From the NCBI GenBank assembly GCA_020352575.1, contig CP070681.1:1202234-1207297 (forward strand): a DNA stretch of 5,064 nt. Direction: 5' to 3'. The stretch comes from Acidimicrobiia bacterium (GTDB taxonomy: Bacteria > Actinomycetota > Acidimicrobiia > Spongiisociales > JAENVV01). Both the position numbers and the translations under genes were made by a program. Of this stretch, positions 1 to 5,064 are shown in pieces. Under the pieces are notes generated by a model that was not told the origin of the DNA, searched no databases, and saw only the letters and a list, made by a program, of their open reading frames with translations. Positions within the stretch are counted from its first letter, which is position 1, and every line of letters begins with the position of its first letter.

Positions 1-1
1 G

Positions 2-1624
2 ATGCTCATGCTCAGCGAGGACGACACCGGGAACGAGGACTACGTACTGCGGATCCGCAACGCCGACACCGGTGAGTGGCTCGCCGACACGATCGAGCGG
101 GTCTACGGCGGCGCCGTCTGGGTGGATAACGAACGCCTCCTCTACGCCGTACGGGACGATGCCTTCCGACCCCGGTGGGTCAAGGTCCACGTCCTCGGCT
201 CGGACCCCGTGGATGACCCCGTCGTCTACGAGGAGGCCCATGAGGGGTTCTTCGTCTCGCCGGGGCGCATGCTGTCGGGGGAGTACGTCTACATCCACGG
301 CAGCGACCACGACACCAGCGAGGTGCGGGTGGCCCGCACCGACGACCAGGACCTCGAGTTCACGCTCATCACCGCCCGGGACCAGGGCGTCGAGTACTAC
401 CCCGAACACCACGGGGACCGCTTCCTCATCCGGACGAACCTCGATGCGGTCGACTTCCGGATCGTGGAGGCCCCCGTCGCCTCGCCCGGCCGGGAGCACT
501 GGACCGACGTCATCCCCCACGAGTCGGGGAGGCTCATCGAGGGATTCATCCCGTTCTCACAGCACCTGGTTCGCCTCGTCCTCCAGGACGCCCTACCCCG
601 CATCGTGATCCGATCCCTGGCCGACGGCTCCGAGCAGACCCTGGCCTTCGACGAGGAGGCCTATTCCCTCGGCATCCAATCCGGGTACGAGCAGGACACC
701 ACCGACCTTCGCTTCACCTACTCATCGATGTCGACGCCGCAACGCACGTACGACATCGACCTCGCGACCGGTGAACGCACCCTCCGCAAGGAGCAAGTCA
801 TCCCCTCGGGACACGACCCGTCGCACTACGTCGTGCGTCGCACGCACGCCACGTCCCACGACGGCGAGACGGTGCCGGTGACCATCCTCCACCACAAGGA
901 CACGCCGGTCGACGGGTCGGCGCCCGCGGTGCTGTACGGATACGGCGCCTACGGGTACTCGATGCCGGCCGGTTTCTCGCCGCACCGATTCTCGGTGGTC
1001 GATCGGGGCTTCGTCTATGCCCTCGCCCACATCCGGGGCGGGAGCGACAAGGGGTACGCGTGGTACGCCGACGGCAGCCAGCACGACCGGCCCAACACCC
1101 ATCACGACTTCATCGCAGCCGGCGAACACCTCGTGTCCGAGGGCTACACGTCGACCGGACGCATCGCCTGCCACGGTCGGAGCGCCGGCGGCCTCCTCGT
1201 GGGAGCGGTGGCGAACATGCGACCCGACCTCTGGGGCCTCGTGATGGGTGATGTCCCCTTCGTGGACGCCCTCAACACGATGTCCGACACCGGCCTCCCC
1301 CTCACCCCGCCCGAATGGCCCCTCTGGGGAAACCCGCTCGAGGACGAGGCGGCGTACGAGACCATCGCCGGGTACTCGCCGTACGACAACATCGCCGAAG
1401 TCCCCTACCCGCCGTTCTTCGTCACTGCCGGCGTATCCGATCCGCGGGTGACCTATTGGGAGGCGGCGAAGTGGGTGGCCCGCCTCCGGGCCACGATGAC
1501 GAACGATGCCCCGGTCCTCTTCCACGTGAACGTGGATGCCGGGCACTTCGGGGATGCCGGCCGGTTCGGCCACCTCAAGGAAGATGCGGCAAGGATCGCC
1601 TTCCTCCTCCACGTCCTCGGCTGA
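2..1624 (+). CDS. ptrB: Oligopeptidase B-type serine peptidase (S9A), 5'-truncated by window edge
   Basis: Cytosolic-type prolyl-oligopeptidase-family peptidase, expected to cleave short peptides; in the classical enzyme, after basic residues. The visible 540 residues hold the end of the beta-propeller (about 1-270) and the whole alpha/beta-hydrolase domain (about 275-540). The triad is clear: nucleophile Ser394 in GRSAGG, Asp480 in GVSDPRV and His515 in DAGHFGDAG. Spacings of 86 and 121 residues match those recalled for E. coli PtrB (S532, D617, H652). By that alignment about 138 N-terminal residues lie left of the window, so the ATG at base 2 is an internal Met. Other family blocks are YGYGAYG (312-318), HIRGG and VPFVDALNTM. 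The residues giving classical dibasic specificity are largely replaced (P322, G324, P440; E438 is kept), so the cleavage preference may differ. The gene converges on, and its stop abuts, the TetR gene. Family assignment is firm; substrate preference is inferred. Confidence 0.92.
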   Translation: MLMLSEDDTGNEDYVLRIRNADTGEWLADTIERVYGGAVWVDNERLLYAVRDDAFRPRWVKVHVLGSDPVDDPVVYEEAHEGFFVSPGRMLSGEYVYIHGSDHDTSEVRVARTDDQDLEFTLITARDQGVEYYPEHHGDRFLIRTNLDAVDFRIVEAPVASPGREHWTDVIPHESGRLIEGFIPFSQHLVRLVLQDALPRIVIRSLADGSEQTLAFDEEAYSLGIQSGYEQDTTDLRFTYSSMSTPQRTYDIDLATGERTLRKEQVIPSGHDPSHYVVRRTHATSHDGETVPVTILHHKDTPVDGSAPAVLYGYGAYGYSMPAGFSPHRFSVVDRGFVYALAHIRGGSDKGYAWYADGSQHDRPNTHHDFIAAGEHLVSEGYTSTGRIACHGRSAGGLLVGAVANMRPDLWGLVMGDVPFVDALNTMSDTGLPLTPPEWPLWGNPLEDEAAYETIAGYSPYDNIAEVPYPPFFVTAGVSDPRVTYWEAAKWVARLRATMTNDAPVLFHVNVDAGHFGDAGRFGHLKEDAARIAFLLHVLG

Positions 1625-2176
1625 TCAGGCCGTGGCGATCTCCCGCAGCACCTCGACGTGCGCGGCCAGGTCGAAGGCCGGATCGACGAGATAGCGGATC
1701 GTGAGTCCGTTGAGAGTGGCGAGGACGAGTTCCGCCCTGGGCGTCGCCTCGGCCACCGTCATCTGGGCGTTGGCACCGGTGAGGGCGGCGGCAAGGTAGT
1801 CCACCCGCTTCTCCTGGAAGTGGCGGATGCGGTCCACGATGTGGGTGTGGTTGACGGCGCCCGTCACGCCAAGGCGCATGTAGATCATCGCCGCCGTGGG
1901 GTTGTCGAGCACGAACCGCACCCATTGGTCGATGAACTCGTCGAGCGACGGCGTCCCCGCCGGTCGAGCCGCAGCGTTCCGCATCGTCTCGAGGAGCACC
2001 TCGAAGATCGCGTCGTCCTTGGAGGCGAAGAGGTTGTAGAAGGACCCCGGGCGAACGTCCGACTTGTCACATATCGCCTGGATGGTGGTCCCTTCAGGGC
2101 CGACATCGGCAAGCAGGGCCGCCGTTGCATCGAGGATGCGATCCCTCGTCGCCAAGCCGGTTCGATACCTCGCCAT
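1625..2176 (-). CDS. TetR/AcrR-family transcriptional regulator
   Basis: A 183-residue, one-component DNA-binding regulator of typical TetR size. The N-terminal three-helix domain covers about residues 8-55. It includes [16 protein letters not shown] (11-26), then the helix-turn-helix [21 protein letters not shown] (30-50), ending in the usual SFYxxFxSKDDA block. The C-terminal ~125 residues are the variable ligand-binding and dimerisation part, and give no ligand clue. The ATG at 2174-2176 is the natural start, only about ten residues before the first helix. No Shine-Dalgarno sequence precedes it; TACCGT lies 8 bases upstream, and a 6-bp hairpin could fold over the initiation region. It lies 33 bases downstream of ychF on the same strand, so co-transcription is likely, with a possible private start. 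Its stop directly abuts the convergent peptidase stop. The target genes are unknown; members of this family usually repress their own or neighbouring genes. Confidence 0.93.
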   Translation of the reverse strand: MARYRTGLATRDRILDATAALLADVGPEGTTIQAICDKSDVRPGSFYNLFASKDDAIFEVLLETMRNAAARPAGTPSLDEFIDQWVRFVLDNPTAAMIYMRLGVTGAVNHTHIVDRIRHFQEKRVDYLAAALTGANAQMTVAEATPRAELVLATLNGLTIRYLVDPAFDLAAHVEVLREIATA

Positions 2177-2178
2177 CG

Positions 2179-2205
2179 CGAGGGACGGTAGCCGGGAGCC
2201 CCTCG
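2179..2205 (-). other. Possible hairpin in the ychF-tetR gap, over the tetR start
   Basis: On the - strand, CGAGGG (2205-2200) can pair with CCCTCG (2184-2179), giving a 6-bp stem with a 15-base loop. The downstream arm ends 2 bases before the tetR ATG. No T-run follows, so it is not an intrinsic terminator. If ychF and tetR share a transcript, it could hinder initiation at tetR. A stem of this size can arise by chance in such GC-rich DNA. Confidence 0.25.
2185..2190 (-). promoter_or_regulatory. Candidate -10 box (TACCGT) for the TetR gene
   Basis: Read on the - strand, TACCGT fits the TANNNT pattern and ends 8 bases before the tetR ATG. No Shine-Dalgarno sequence is present. This spacing would put a transcription start at or next to the start codon, i.e. 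a leaderless mRNA, as is common in actinobacteria. No convincing -35 box was found. The call rests on one short degenerate motif. Confidence 0.25.
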
Positions 2206-2209
2206 GCGC

Positions 2210-3301
2210 TCAGACGTTGAAGAGGAAGTGCATCACGTCGCCGTCCTCGACGATGTAGGACTTCCCCTCGACCCGCAGCTTGCCCGCCGCCTTGAGGGCC
2301 GCCTCGGAGCCGAGGTCGAGCAGGTCGGGGATGCGGTAGACCTCTGCACGGATGAAGCCACGCTCGAAGTCGGAGTGGATCTCGCCGGCGGCCTGCGGGG
2401 CGGTCTCCCCGGCATGGACCGTCCAGGCCCGCACCTCCTTGGGGCCGGCCGTGAAGAACGTGCGGAGGCCGAGGAGTTCATAGGTCTCCCTGGCGAGCAC
2501 GTGGAGGCCCGGCTCCTCCAAGCCGAGCTCGGCGAGGAAGTCGGCGCGATCCTCCTCGGGGAGTTCGGCGATGTCCGACTCCGCCGAGGCACAGATCACC
2601 ACGACGCCAGACCCGTCCTCGGCGGCACGAGCGCGCACTGCGTCGACGTACTCGTTGCCACCGAGGCCGCCTTCGTCCACATTGCACACGAAGAGCACCG
2701 GATGGCCGGTCACCATTTGCACGTCCTTGAGCGACTCCCGCTCTTCCTTGGACCACGCCTCGGACCGCATCGGACGGCCCTCTGCGAGGACGTCGACGAG
2801 CTTCTCCGTCACGTCGCGATCGAACATCACCGCCTTCTCACCGGCGCGCGCCTGTCGCTCGAGGCGCTCGAGCCGTCGCTCCGCGACCTGCAGGTCGGCA
2901 AGGATGAGCTCGGTCTCGATCGTCTCGATGTCCCGGATCGGATCGATGGTTCCGTCCACGTGGGTCACGTCGTCGTCCTCGAAGCAGCGCACCACCTCGA
3001 GCACGGCGTCGACCGACCGGATGTGGCCGAGGAACTGGTTGCCCAGGCCTTCCCCCTCCGAGGCACCTCGCACGAGCCCCGCGATGTCGACGATCTCGAC
3101 GGTCGTCGGGATGACTTCCTTCGCTTGGATCACCGACTGCAGTTCGTCGAGCCGGGGATCGGGCACGGCGATCACGCCGACGTTCGGCTCGATGGTCGCA
3201 AACGGGTAGTTCGCCGCTTCGACACCGGCGGCAGTGAGGGCGTTGAAGAGGGTGCTCTTCCCGACGTTGGGGAGGCCGACGATGCCGGCTTGCAGTGCCA
3301 C
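2210..3301 (-). CDS. ychF: Redox-regulated ATPase YchF (OLA1/Obg-family P-loop NTPase)
   Basis: Nearly universal ribosome- and stress-associated P-loop ATPase of the TRAFAC/Obg group. With the GTG start at 3299-3301 the protein has 363 residues, the same length as E. coli YchF, and begins [17 protein letters not shown] in register with the usual [17 protein letters not shown]. An SD-like GGAG lies 6 bases upstream. Motifs: Walker A/G1 GLPNVGKST (9-17), switch region around [11 protein letters not shown] (30-40), G3 [10 protein letters not shown] (72-81), charged coiled-coil segment about 125-155, and G4 position NVDE (207-210). NVDE is NxxE, not the NKxD of true GTPases, as expected for the ATP-preferring YchF/OLA1 group. 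G5 ASA is at 238-240, and the C-terminal TGS domain spans about 280-363, with [13 protein letters not shown] and ending [10 protein letters not shown]. The reading frame stays open for 219 codons further upstream, but that part is repeat-derived and overlaps the divergent dehydrogenase. It leads the tetR transcription unit. Confidence 0.97.
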   Translation of the reverse strand: MALQAGIVGLPNVGKSTLFNALTAAGVEAANYPFATIEPNVGVIAVPDPRLDELQSVIQAKEVIPTTVEIVDIAGLVRGASEGEGLGNQFLGHIRSVDAVLEVVRCFEDDDVTHVDGTIDPIRDIETIETELILADLQVAERRLERLERQARAGEKAVMFDRDVTEKLVDVLAEGRPMRSEAWSKEERESLKDVQMVTGHPVLFVCNVDEGGLGGNEYVDAVRARAAEDGSGVVVICASAESDIAELPEEDRADFLAELGLEEPGLHVLARETYELLGLRTFFTAGPKEVRAWTVHAGETAPQAAGEIHSDFERGFIRAEVYRIPDLLDLGSEAALKAAGKLRVEGKSYIVEDGDVMHFLFNV

Positions 3302-3307
3302 GGGGAA

Positions 3308-3311
3308 CTCC
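3308..3311 (-). promoter_or_regulatory. Ribosome binding site that decides the ychF GTG start
   Basis: On the - strand GGAG is followed by TTCCCC and then GTG, so the SD core is 6 bases from the start codon. No ATG in frame near the conserved N-terminus gives a family-like length. The RBS and the alignment to the family N-terminus both point to GTG at 3299-3301. Confidence 0.65.
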
Positions 3312-3328
3312 GGGACGGGGACGGCGGG

Positions 3329-3334
3329 AGGGTA
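3329..3334 (-). promoter_or_regulatory. Candidate -10 box (TACCCT) for ychF
   Basis: On the - strand TACCCT lies 27 bases before the ychF GTG. Initiation about 6-7 bases downstream would leave a leader of roughly 20 bases that includes the GGAG ribosome binding site. No good -35 box is seen at 16-18 bases. The same hexamer appears on the other strand before the divergent dehydrogenase. Confidence 0.35.
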
Positions 3335-3360
3335 GGCGGGCGCCGTTGGTTGACGCGCGC

Positions 3361-3412
3361 GGCGCACGGCGCACGGAGCACGAGGCACGGAGCACGGAGC
3401 ACGGAGCACGGA
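3361..3412 (+). repeat. Seven tandem copies of a heptanucleotide (consensus GGAGCAC)
   Basis: Between the divergent ychF and dehydrogenase genes, 3361-3409 reads as seven contiguous 7-base units: GGCGCAC, GGCGCAC, GGAGCAC, GAGGCAC, GGAGCAC, GGAGCAC, GGAGCAC, followed by GGA. The GCAC core is kept in all seven, and the last three are identical. Because 7 is not a multiple of 3, translation gives repeated peptides in every frame (such as RSTEHGA or SVPRAPC), so the stretch is not coding. It resembles the short tandem heptamer arrays known from intergenic regions of some bacteria. Its role is unknown. Three units make 21 bp, about two helical turns. Confidence 0.9.
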
Positions 3413-3440
3413 ACTGCGAACATCGTGCGTCGTGCCCCGT
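3394..3440 (+). repeat. Imperfect inverted repeat between the heptad array and the dehydrogenase promoter
   Basis: Bases 3394-3410 (end of the direct array) can pair with 3424-3440. Over 17-base arms there are 14 Watson-Crick pairs, one G-T pair and two mismatches (3398/3436, 3405/3429), around a 13-base loop (3411-3423). The right side itself shows 7-base periodicity: CGTGCGT, CGTGCCC, CGTACCC (3424-3444), i.e. degenerate units in opposite orientation. No T-run follows. It could form a cruciform or act as a protein-binding operator. If transcribed, it would be a leader hairpin ending 11 bases before the start codon. Confidence 0.65.
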
Positions 3441-3445
3441 ACCCT
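3440..3445 (+). promoter_or_regulatory. Candidate -10 box (TACCCT) for a leaderless dehydrogenase transcript
   Basis: TACCCT is separated by 6 bases from the ATG at 3452, and there is no purine-rich Shine-Dalgarno sequence in between or just before. A TANNNT box at this distance is the known arrangement for leaderless mRNAs that start at the A or G of the start codon. No clear -35 is seen 16-18 bases upstream; TTGACG at 3350-3355 is too far away to pair with it. The box overlaps the last base of the inverted repeat. Confidence 0.45.
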
Positions 3446-3451
3446 CTCCGT

Positions 3452-4345
3452 ATGGCAGAACGTATCGGATTCATCGGACTCGGGATCATGGGGCGGGGGA
3501 TGGCCGCCAACCTGCTGCGAGCAGGGCACGACGTCGTCGTCTGGAATCGCACCGCCACGCGCATGGCGCCGCTCGTCGAAGTGGGAGCCACCGCAGCCGC
3601 CTCCCCGGCGGAGGTCGCCCGCCGGTGCCCGATCGTGCTCATCTGCGTCTCCGACACACCCGACGTCGAGGACGTCGTCGAAGGCCCGGACGGGATCCTC
3701 CGGGGGCTCTCCGCCGGGAGCCTCGTCGTGGACCACTCGACGATCAGTCCCTCGGCGACCATCCGCCTCGCGGAGGCTGTCGGCGCGAAGGGCGCTTCGT
3801 GGATCGATGCACCCGTCTCGGGAGGGAGTGAGGGCGCCGAGCGCGGGACCCTGAGCATCATGGCCGGCGGTTCCGACGACGACCTCGAGCGAGCCCGGCC
3901 CTACCTCGAGGCCTTCGGCTCGACCATCACCCACGTCGGAGGAGTGGGCGACGGCCAACGGGTGAAGATCGTGAACCAGGTCCTCGTGGTGGGCACACAG
4001 CTCGCCGTCTCGGAGGCCCTGCTCTTCGCCGACGCTGCTGGCCTGGACCTCGACCAGACGCTGGCGGCGGTGACCGGAGGCGCCGCCGGCTCGTGGATGC
4101 TCGCCAACCGGGGGCCCCAGATGGCGGTTCGCGACTGGCGTCCCGGGTTCACCATCGACCTCCAGCAGAAGGACCTCCGCCTCGCCCTCGCCGCCGCCGA
4201 TGAGGTCGGCGTCCCCATGCCCGGTACCTCACTCATCTACCAGCTGTATCGGTCACTCCAGGCGGCTGGCCTCGGGGAGGAGGGAAACCATGCGCTCGTG
4301 AAGGCGCTCGAGCGCATGGCGGGCCACGAGATGGGACACGCCTGA
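3452..4345 (+). CDS. NAD(P)-dependent beta-hydroxyacid dehydrogenase (HIBADH / tartronate semialdehyde reductase family)
   Basis: A 297-residue cytosolic oxidoreductase that interconverts a beta-hydroxyacid and the matching semialdehyde; the length is typical. The N-terminal Rossmann fold has IGFIGLGIMGRGMAANL (5-21), with the GxGxxG glycines at 9, 11 and 14. WNRT (31-34) follows the second strand; having Asn-Arg rather than Asp there is seen in NADPH-using members such as the glyoxylate/succinic semialdehyde reductases, so NADP(H) is a reasonable guess. The substrate signature DAPVSGGSEGAERGTLS is at 119-135. The catalytic Lys172 lies in GDGQRVKIVNQ with Asn175, and the second conserved lysine Lys240 is in QQKDLRLAL. 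The ATG at 3452 starts directly before the first strand. It is divergent from ychF and 40 bases upstream of an aldehyde-dehydrogenase-like gene, a likely operon partner. The substrate (3-hydroxyisobutyrate, tartronate semialdehyde, succinic semialdehyde or other) cannot be decided from the motifs. Confidence 0.94.
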   Translation: MAERIGFIGLGIMGRGMAANLLRAGHDVVVWNRTATRMAPLVEVGATAAASPAEVARRCPIVLICVSDTPDVEDVVEGPDGILRGLSAGSLVVDHSTISPSATIRLAEAVGAKGASWIDAPVSGGSEGAERGTLSIMAGGSDDDLERARPYLEAFGSTITHVGGVGDGQRVKIVNQVLVVGTQLAVSEALLFADAAGLDLDQTLAAVTGGAAGSWMLANRGPQMAVRDWRPGFTIDLQQKDLRLALAAADEVGVPMPGTSLIYQLYRSLQAAGLGEEGNHALVKALERMAGHEMGHA

Positions 4346-4349
4346 GCAC

Positions 4350-4368
4350 GCGGCGGTACCATCGCCGC
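4350..4368 (+). other. Small GC hairpin between the dehydrogenase and the aldehyde dehydrogenase
   Basis: GCGGCG (4350-4355) pairs with CGCCGC (4363-4368): six G-C pairs around a 7-base loop that can close by two more weak pairs. A C-run rather than a T-run follows, so it does not look like an intrinsic terminator. It could stabilise or partly attenuate a bicistronic mRNA, or be a chance product of GC-rich DNA. Confidence 0.35.
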
Positions 4369-4377
4369 CCCCCACGC

Positions 4378-4381
4378 GGAG
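4378..4381 (+). promoter_or_regulatory. Ribosome binding site for the aldehyde dehydrogenase-like gene
   Basis: GGAG lies 4 bases before the ATG at 4386, slightly closer than usual. It supports this ATG as the start and fits translation from a shared mRNA with the upstream dehydrogenase. Confidence 0.5.
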
Positions 4382-4385
4382 CACC

Positions 4386-5064
4386 ATGATCGACATCTTC
4401 GACAAGGAGTACCTGCCCCCGACGCCACCCGAGGAGATCGATGCCGCCCTGGCCCGACTGAAGGAGAAGGCGGAGTGGTGGGCCGGGACCTCGGTCGAGG
4501 AACGGATCGGCATGCTCGAACGCGTCATGGCCGACACGAAGGCGGTCGCCGAGGCCTGGGTGCGCGATGCATGCGAGCACAAGGGCATCTCGTTCGACGA
4601 GCCGGTCGCCGGGGAGGAGTGGTTCGTGGGACCCGCCCTCACCATCCGCCTCGCCCGCCTGCTCCGGGACTCGCTCAAGGACATCTCCCGATCGGGGTCC
4701 CCGGTCCCGCCCGGACCCATCACCCAGCACGAGGACGGGCGCACGATCGTCGGTGTCTTCCCCACCGACGCGCTCGACCGTGCGCTGTACATGGGCGTCA
4801 GCGCGCAGCAGTGGATGGAGCCGGGCGTCACCCCGGAGAACCTGACCGCCCACCAGGCAGCCGGCTACTCACCGTGGGAGACCCCGGAGCCCGGCGTCCT
4901 CGGCCTCCTGGGCGCCGGCAACGTCACGAGCATCCCGCCGATGGACGCCATCACGAAACTCATGGTCGACCACAAGGTCGTGTGCCTGAAGCTCAGCCCG
5001 GTGAACGAGTACGTCGGGAAGTACCTCGAGACAGCCCTCGCGGCACTCCTCGAGGCCGGCGTGC
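4386..5064 (+). CDS. Aldehyde dehydrogenase-family protein, 3'-truncated by window edge
   Basis: The frame from ATG 4386 stays open to the window end, giving 226 residues starting MIDIFDKEYLPPTPPEEID. Residues 1-105 are a charged, mostly helical N-terminal part. From about 170 it reads GVLGLLGAGN (170-179), VTSIPPMDAITKL, then VVCLKLSPVNEY. The last block matches the ALDH Rossmann strand that carries the cofactor-binding lysine (here Lys202; compare VVLKPSE or VVMKVAE in standard ALDHs). The GAGNVTSIPPMD form is typical of a divergent, longer ALDH subfamily, not of classical betaine or succinic semialdehyde dehydrogenases. The catalytic Cys and Glu would lie right of the window, so activity cannot be confirmed. 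It would oxidise an aldehyde, or reduce an activated acid, with NAD(P). It probably shares an operon with the upstream beta-hydroxyacid dehydrogenase. A LuxC-like acyl-CoA reductase is a less likely alternative. Confidence 0.82.
   Translation, partial: MIDIFDKEYLPPTPPEEIDAALARLKEKAEWWAGTSVEERIGMLERVMADTKAVAEAWVRDACEHKGISFDEPVAGEEWFVGPALTIRLARLLRDSLKDISRSGSPVPPGPITQHEDGRTIVGVFPTDALDRALYMGVSAQQWMEPGVTPENLTAHQAAGYSPWETPEPGVLGLLGAGNVTSIPPMDAITKLMVDHKVVCLKLSPVNEYVGKYLETALAALLEAGV

Noticed and set aside
2..4. ATG at the left edge as the start of the peptidase
   Set aside because: The triad spacing and alignment to PtrB show about 138 residues missing, so this is an internal Met of a gene cut by the window edge.
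722..1612. 296-residue open frame on the - strand inside the peptidase gene
   Set aside because: It is antisense to strongly conserved peptidase motifs, low in complexity (Gly, Arg, Val, His rich) and without any domain. Long antisense frames are expected where third positions are nearly all G or C.
3350..3355. TTGACG as a -35 box on the + strand
   Set aside because: No -10-like hexamer lies 16-18 bases downstream (that space is the heptad array), and it is about 84 bases from the likely -10 at 3440.
3361..3412. CRISPR-like array
   Set aside because: The units are 7 bases, directly contiguous and without spacers, so this is a simple tandem repeat.
2228..3451. 408-codon extension upstream of the dehydrogenase ATG, antisense to ychF
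   Set aside because: This is an open frame opposite a real gene in GC-rich DNA. It has no recognisable domain, and its last part is repeat-derived (GARSTEHG type). The conserved family N-terminus begins at 3452.
3302..3958. 219-codon N-terminal extension of the ychF reading frame (582-residue version)
   Set aside because: The extension has no family counterpart, reads through the heptad repeat as RAPCSV-like peptides, and overlaps the divergent dehydrogenase. The 363-residue version from GTG 3301 matches the family length and has an RBS.
4378..4384. GGAGCAC before the aldehyde dehydrogenase start as a stray copy of the heptad
   Set aside because: Single copies of this 7-mer also occur inside coding sequence (for example 1993-1999) and are expected by chance. 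Here it is better explained by the ribosome binding site.
4233..4853. Two overlapping ~200-residue open frames on the - strand at the right end
   Set aside because: They are shadows of the aldehyde-dehydrogenase-like gene, which runs open through this stretch with recognisable ALDH motifs. They show no domain of their own.

Overview
This is a G+C-rich window (roughly two thirds G+C by eye) of densely packed chromosomal genes. Third codon positions are mostly G or C, and at least one start codon is GTG. Some genes lack a Shine-Dalgarno sequence and instead have a TANNNT-type -10 box just before the start codon. Together these suggest a high-GC bacterium, most likely an actinobacterium. That assignment is inference from base composition and start-region style, not from a marker gene.

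Layout from left to right: (1) the C-terminal ~540 residues of an S9A serine peptidase of the oligopeptidase B type on the + strand, with its N-terminal part cut off by the window edge; (2) a TetR-family repressor on the - strand, whose stop codon directly abuts the peptidase stop codon; (3) the universal ATPase YchF (OLA1/Obg group) on the - strand, 33 bases upstream of the TetR gene and probably co-transcribed with it; (4) a 150-base divergent intergenic region with seven tandem copies of a 7-base unit, followed by an inverted, degenerate version of the same unit; (5) a beta-hydroxyacid dehydrogenase (3-hydroxyisobutyrate dehydrogenase / tartronate semialdehyde reductase family) on the + strand; (6) the first ~226 codons of an aldehyde-dehydrogenase-like protein, 40 bases downstream on the + strand and cut off by the right edge.

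Functionally, the dehydrogenase and the aldehyde dehydrogenase form a plausible two-gene oxidoreductase operon that interconverts a hydroxyacid or alcohol, a semialdehyde or aldehyde, and an acid. The exact substrate cannot be read from the sequence. YchF is a housekeeping translation-associated ATPase. What TetR controls is unknown; the candidates are its own transcript and the nearby genes.

I see no clear undescribed multi-gene system here. The parts most worth a second look are the heptanucleotide array with its inverted partner in the divergent promoter region, the loss of the dibasic-specificity residues in the oligopeptidase B homologue, and the zero-base convergent junction between the peptidase and TetR genes.
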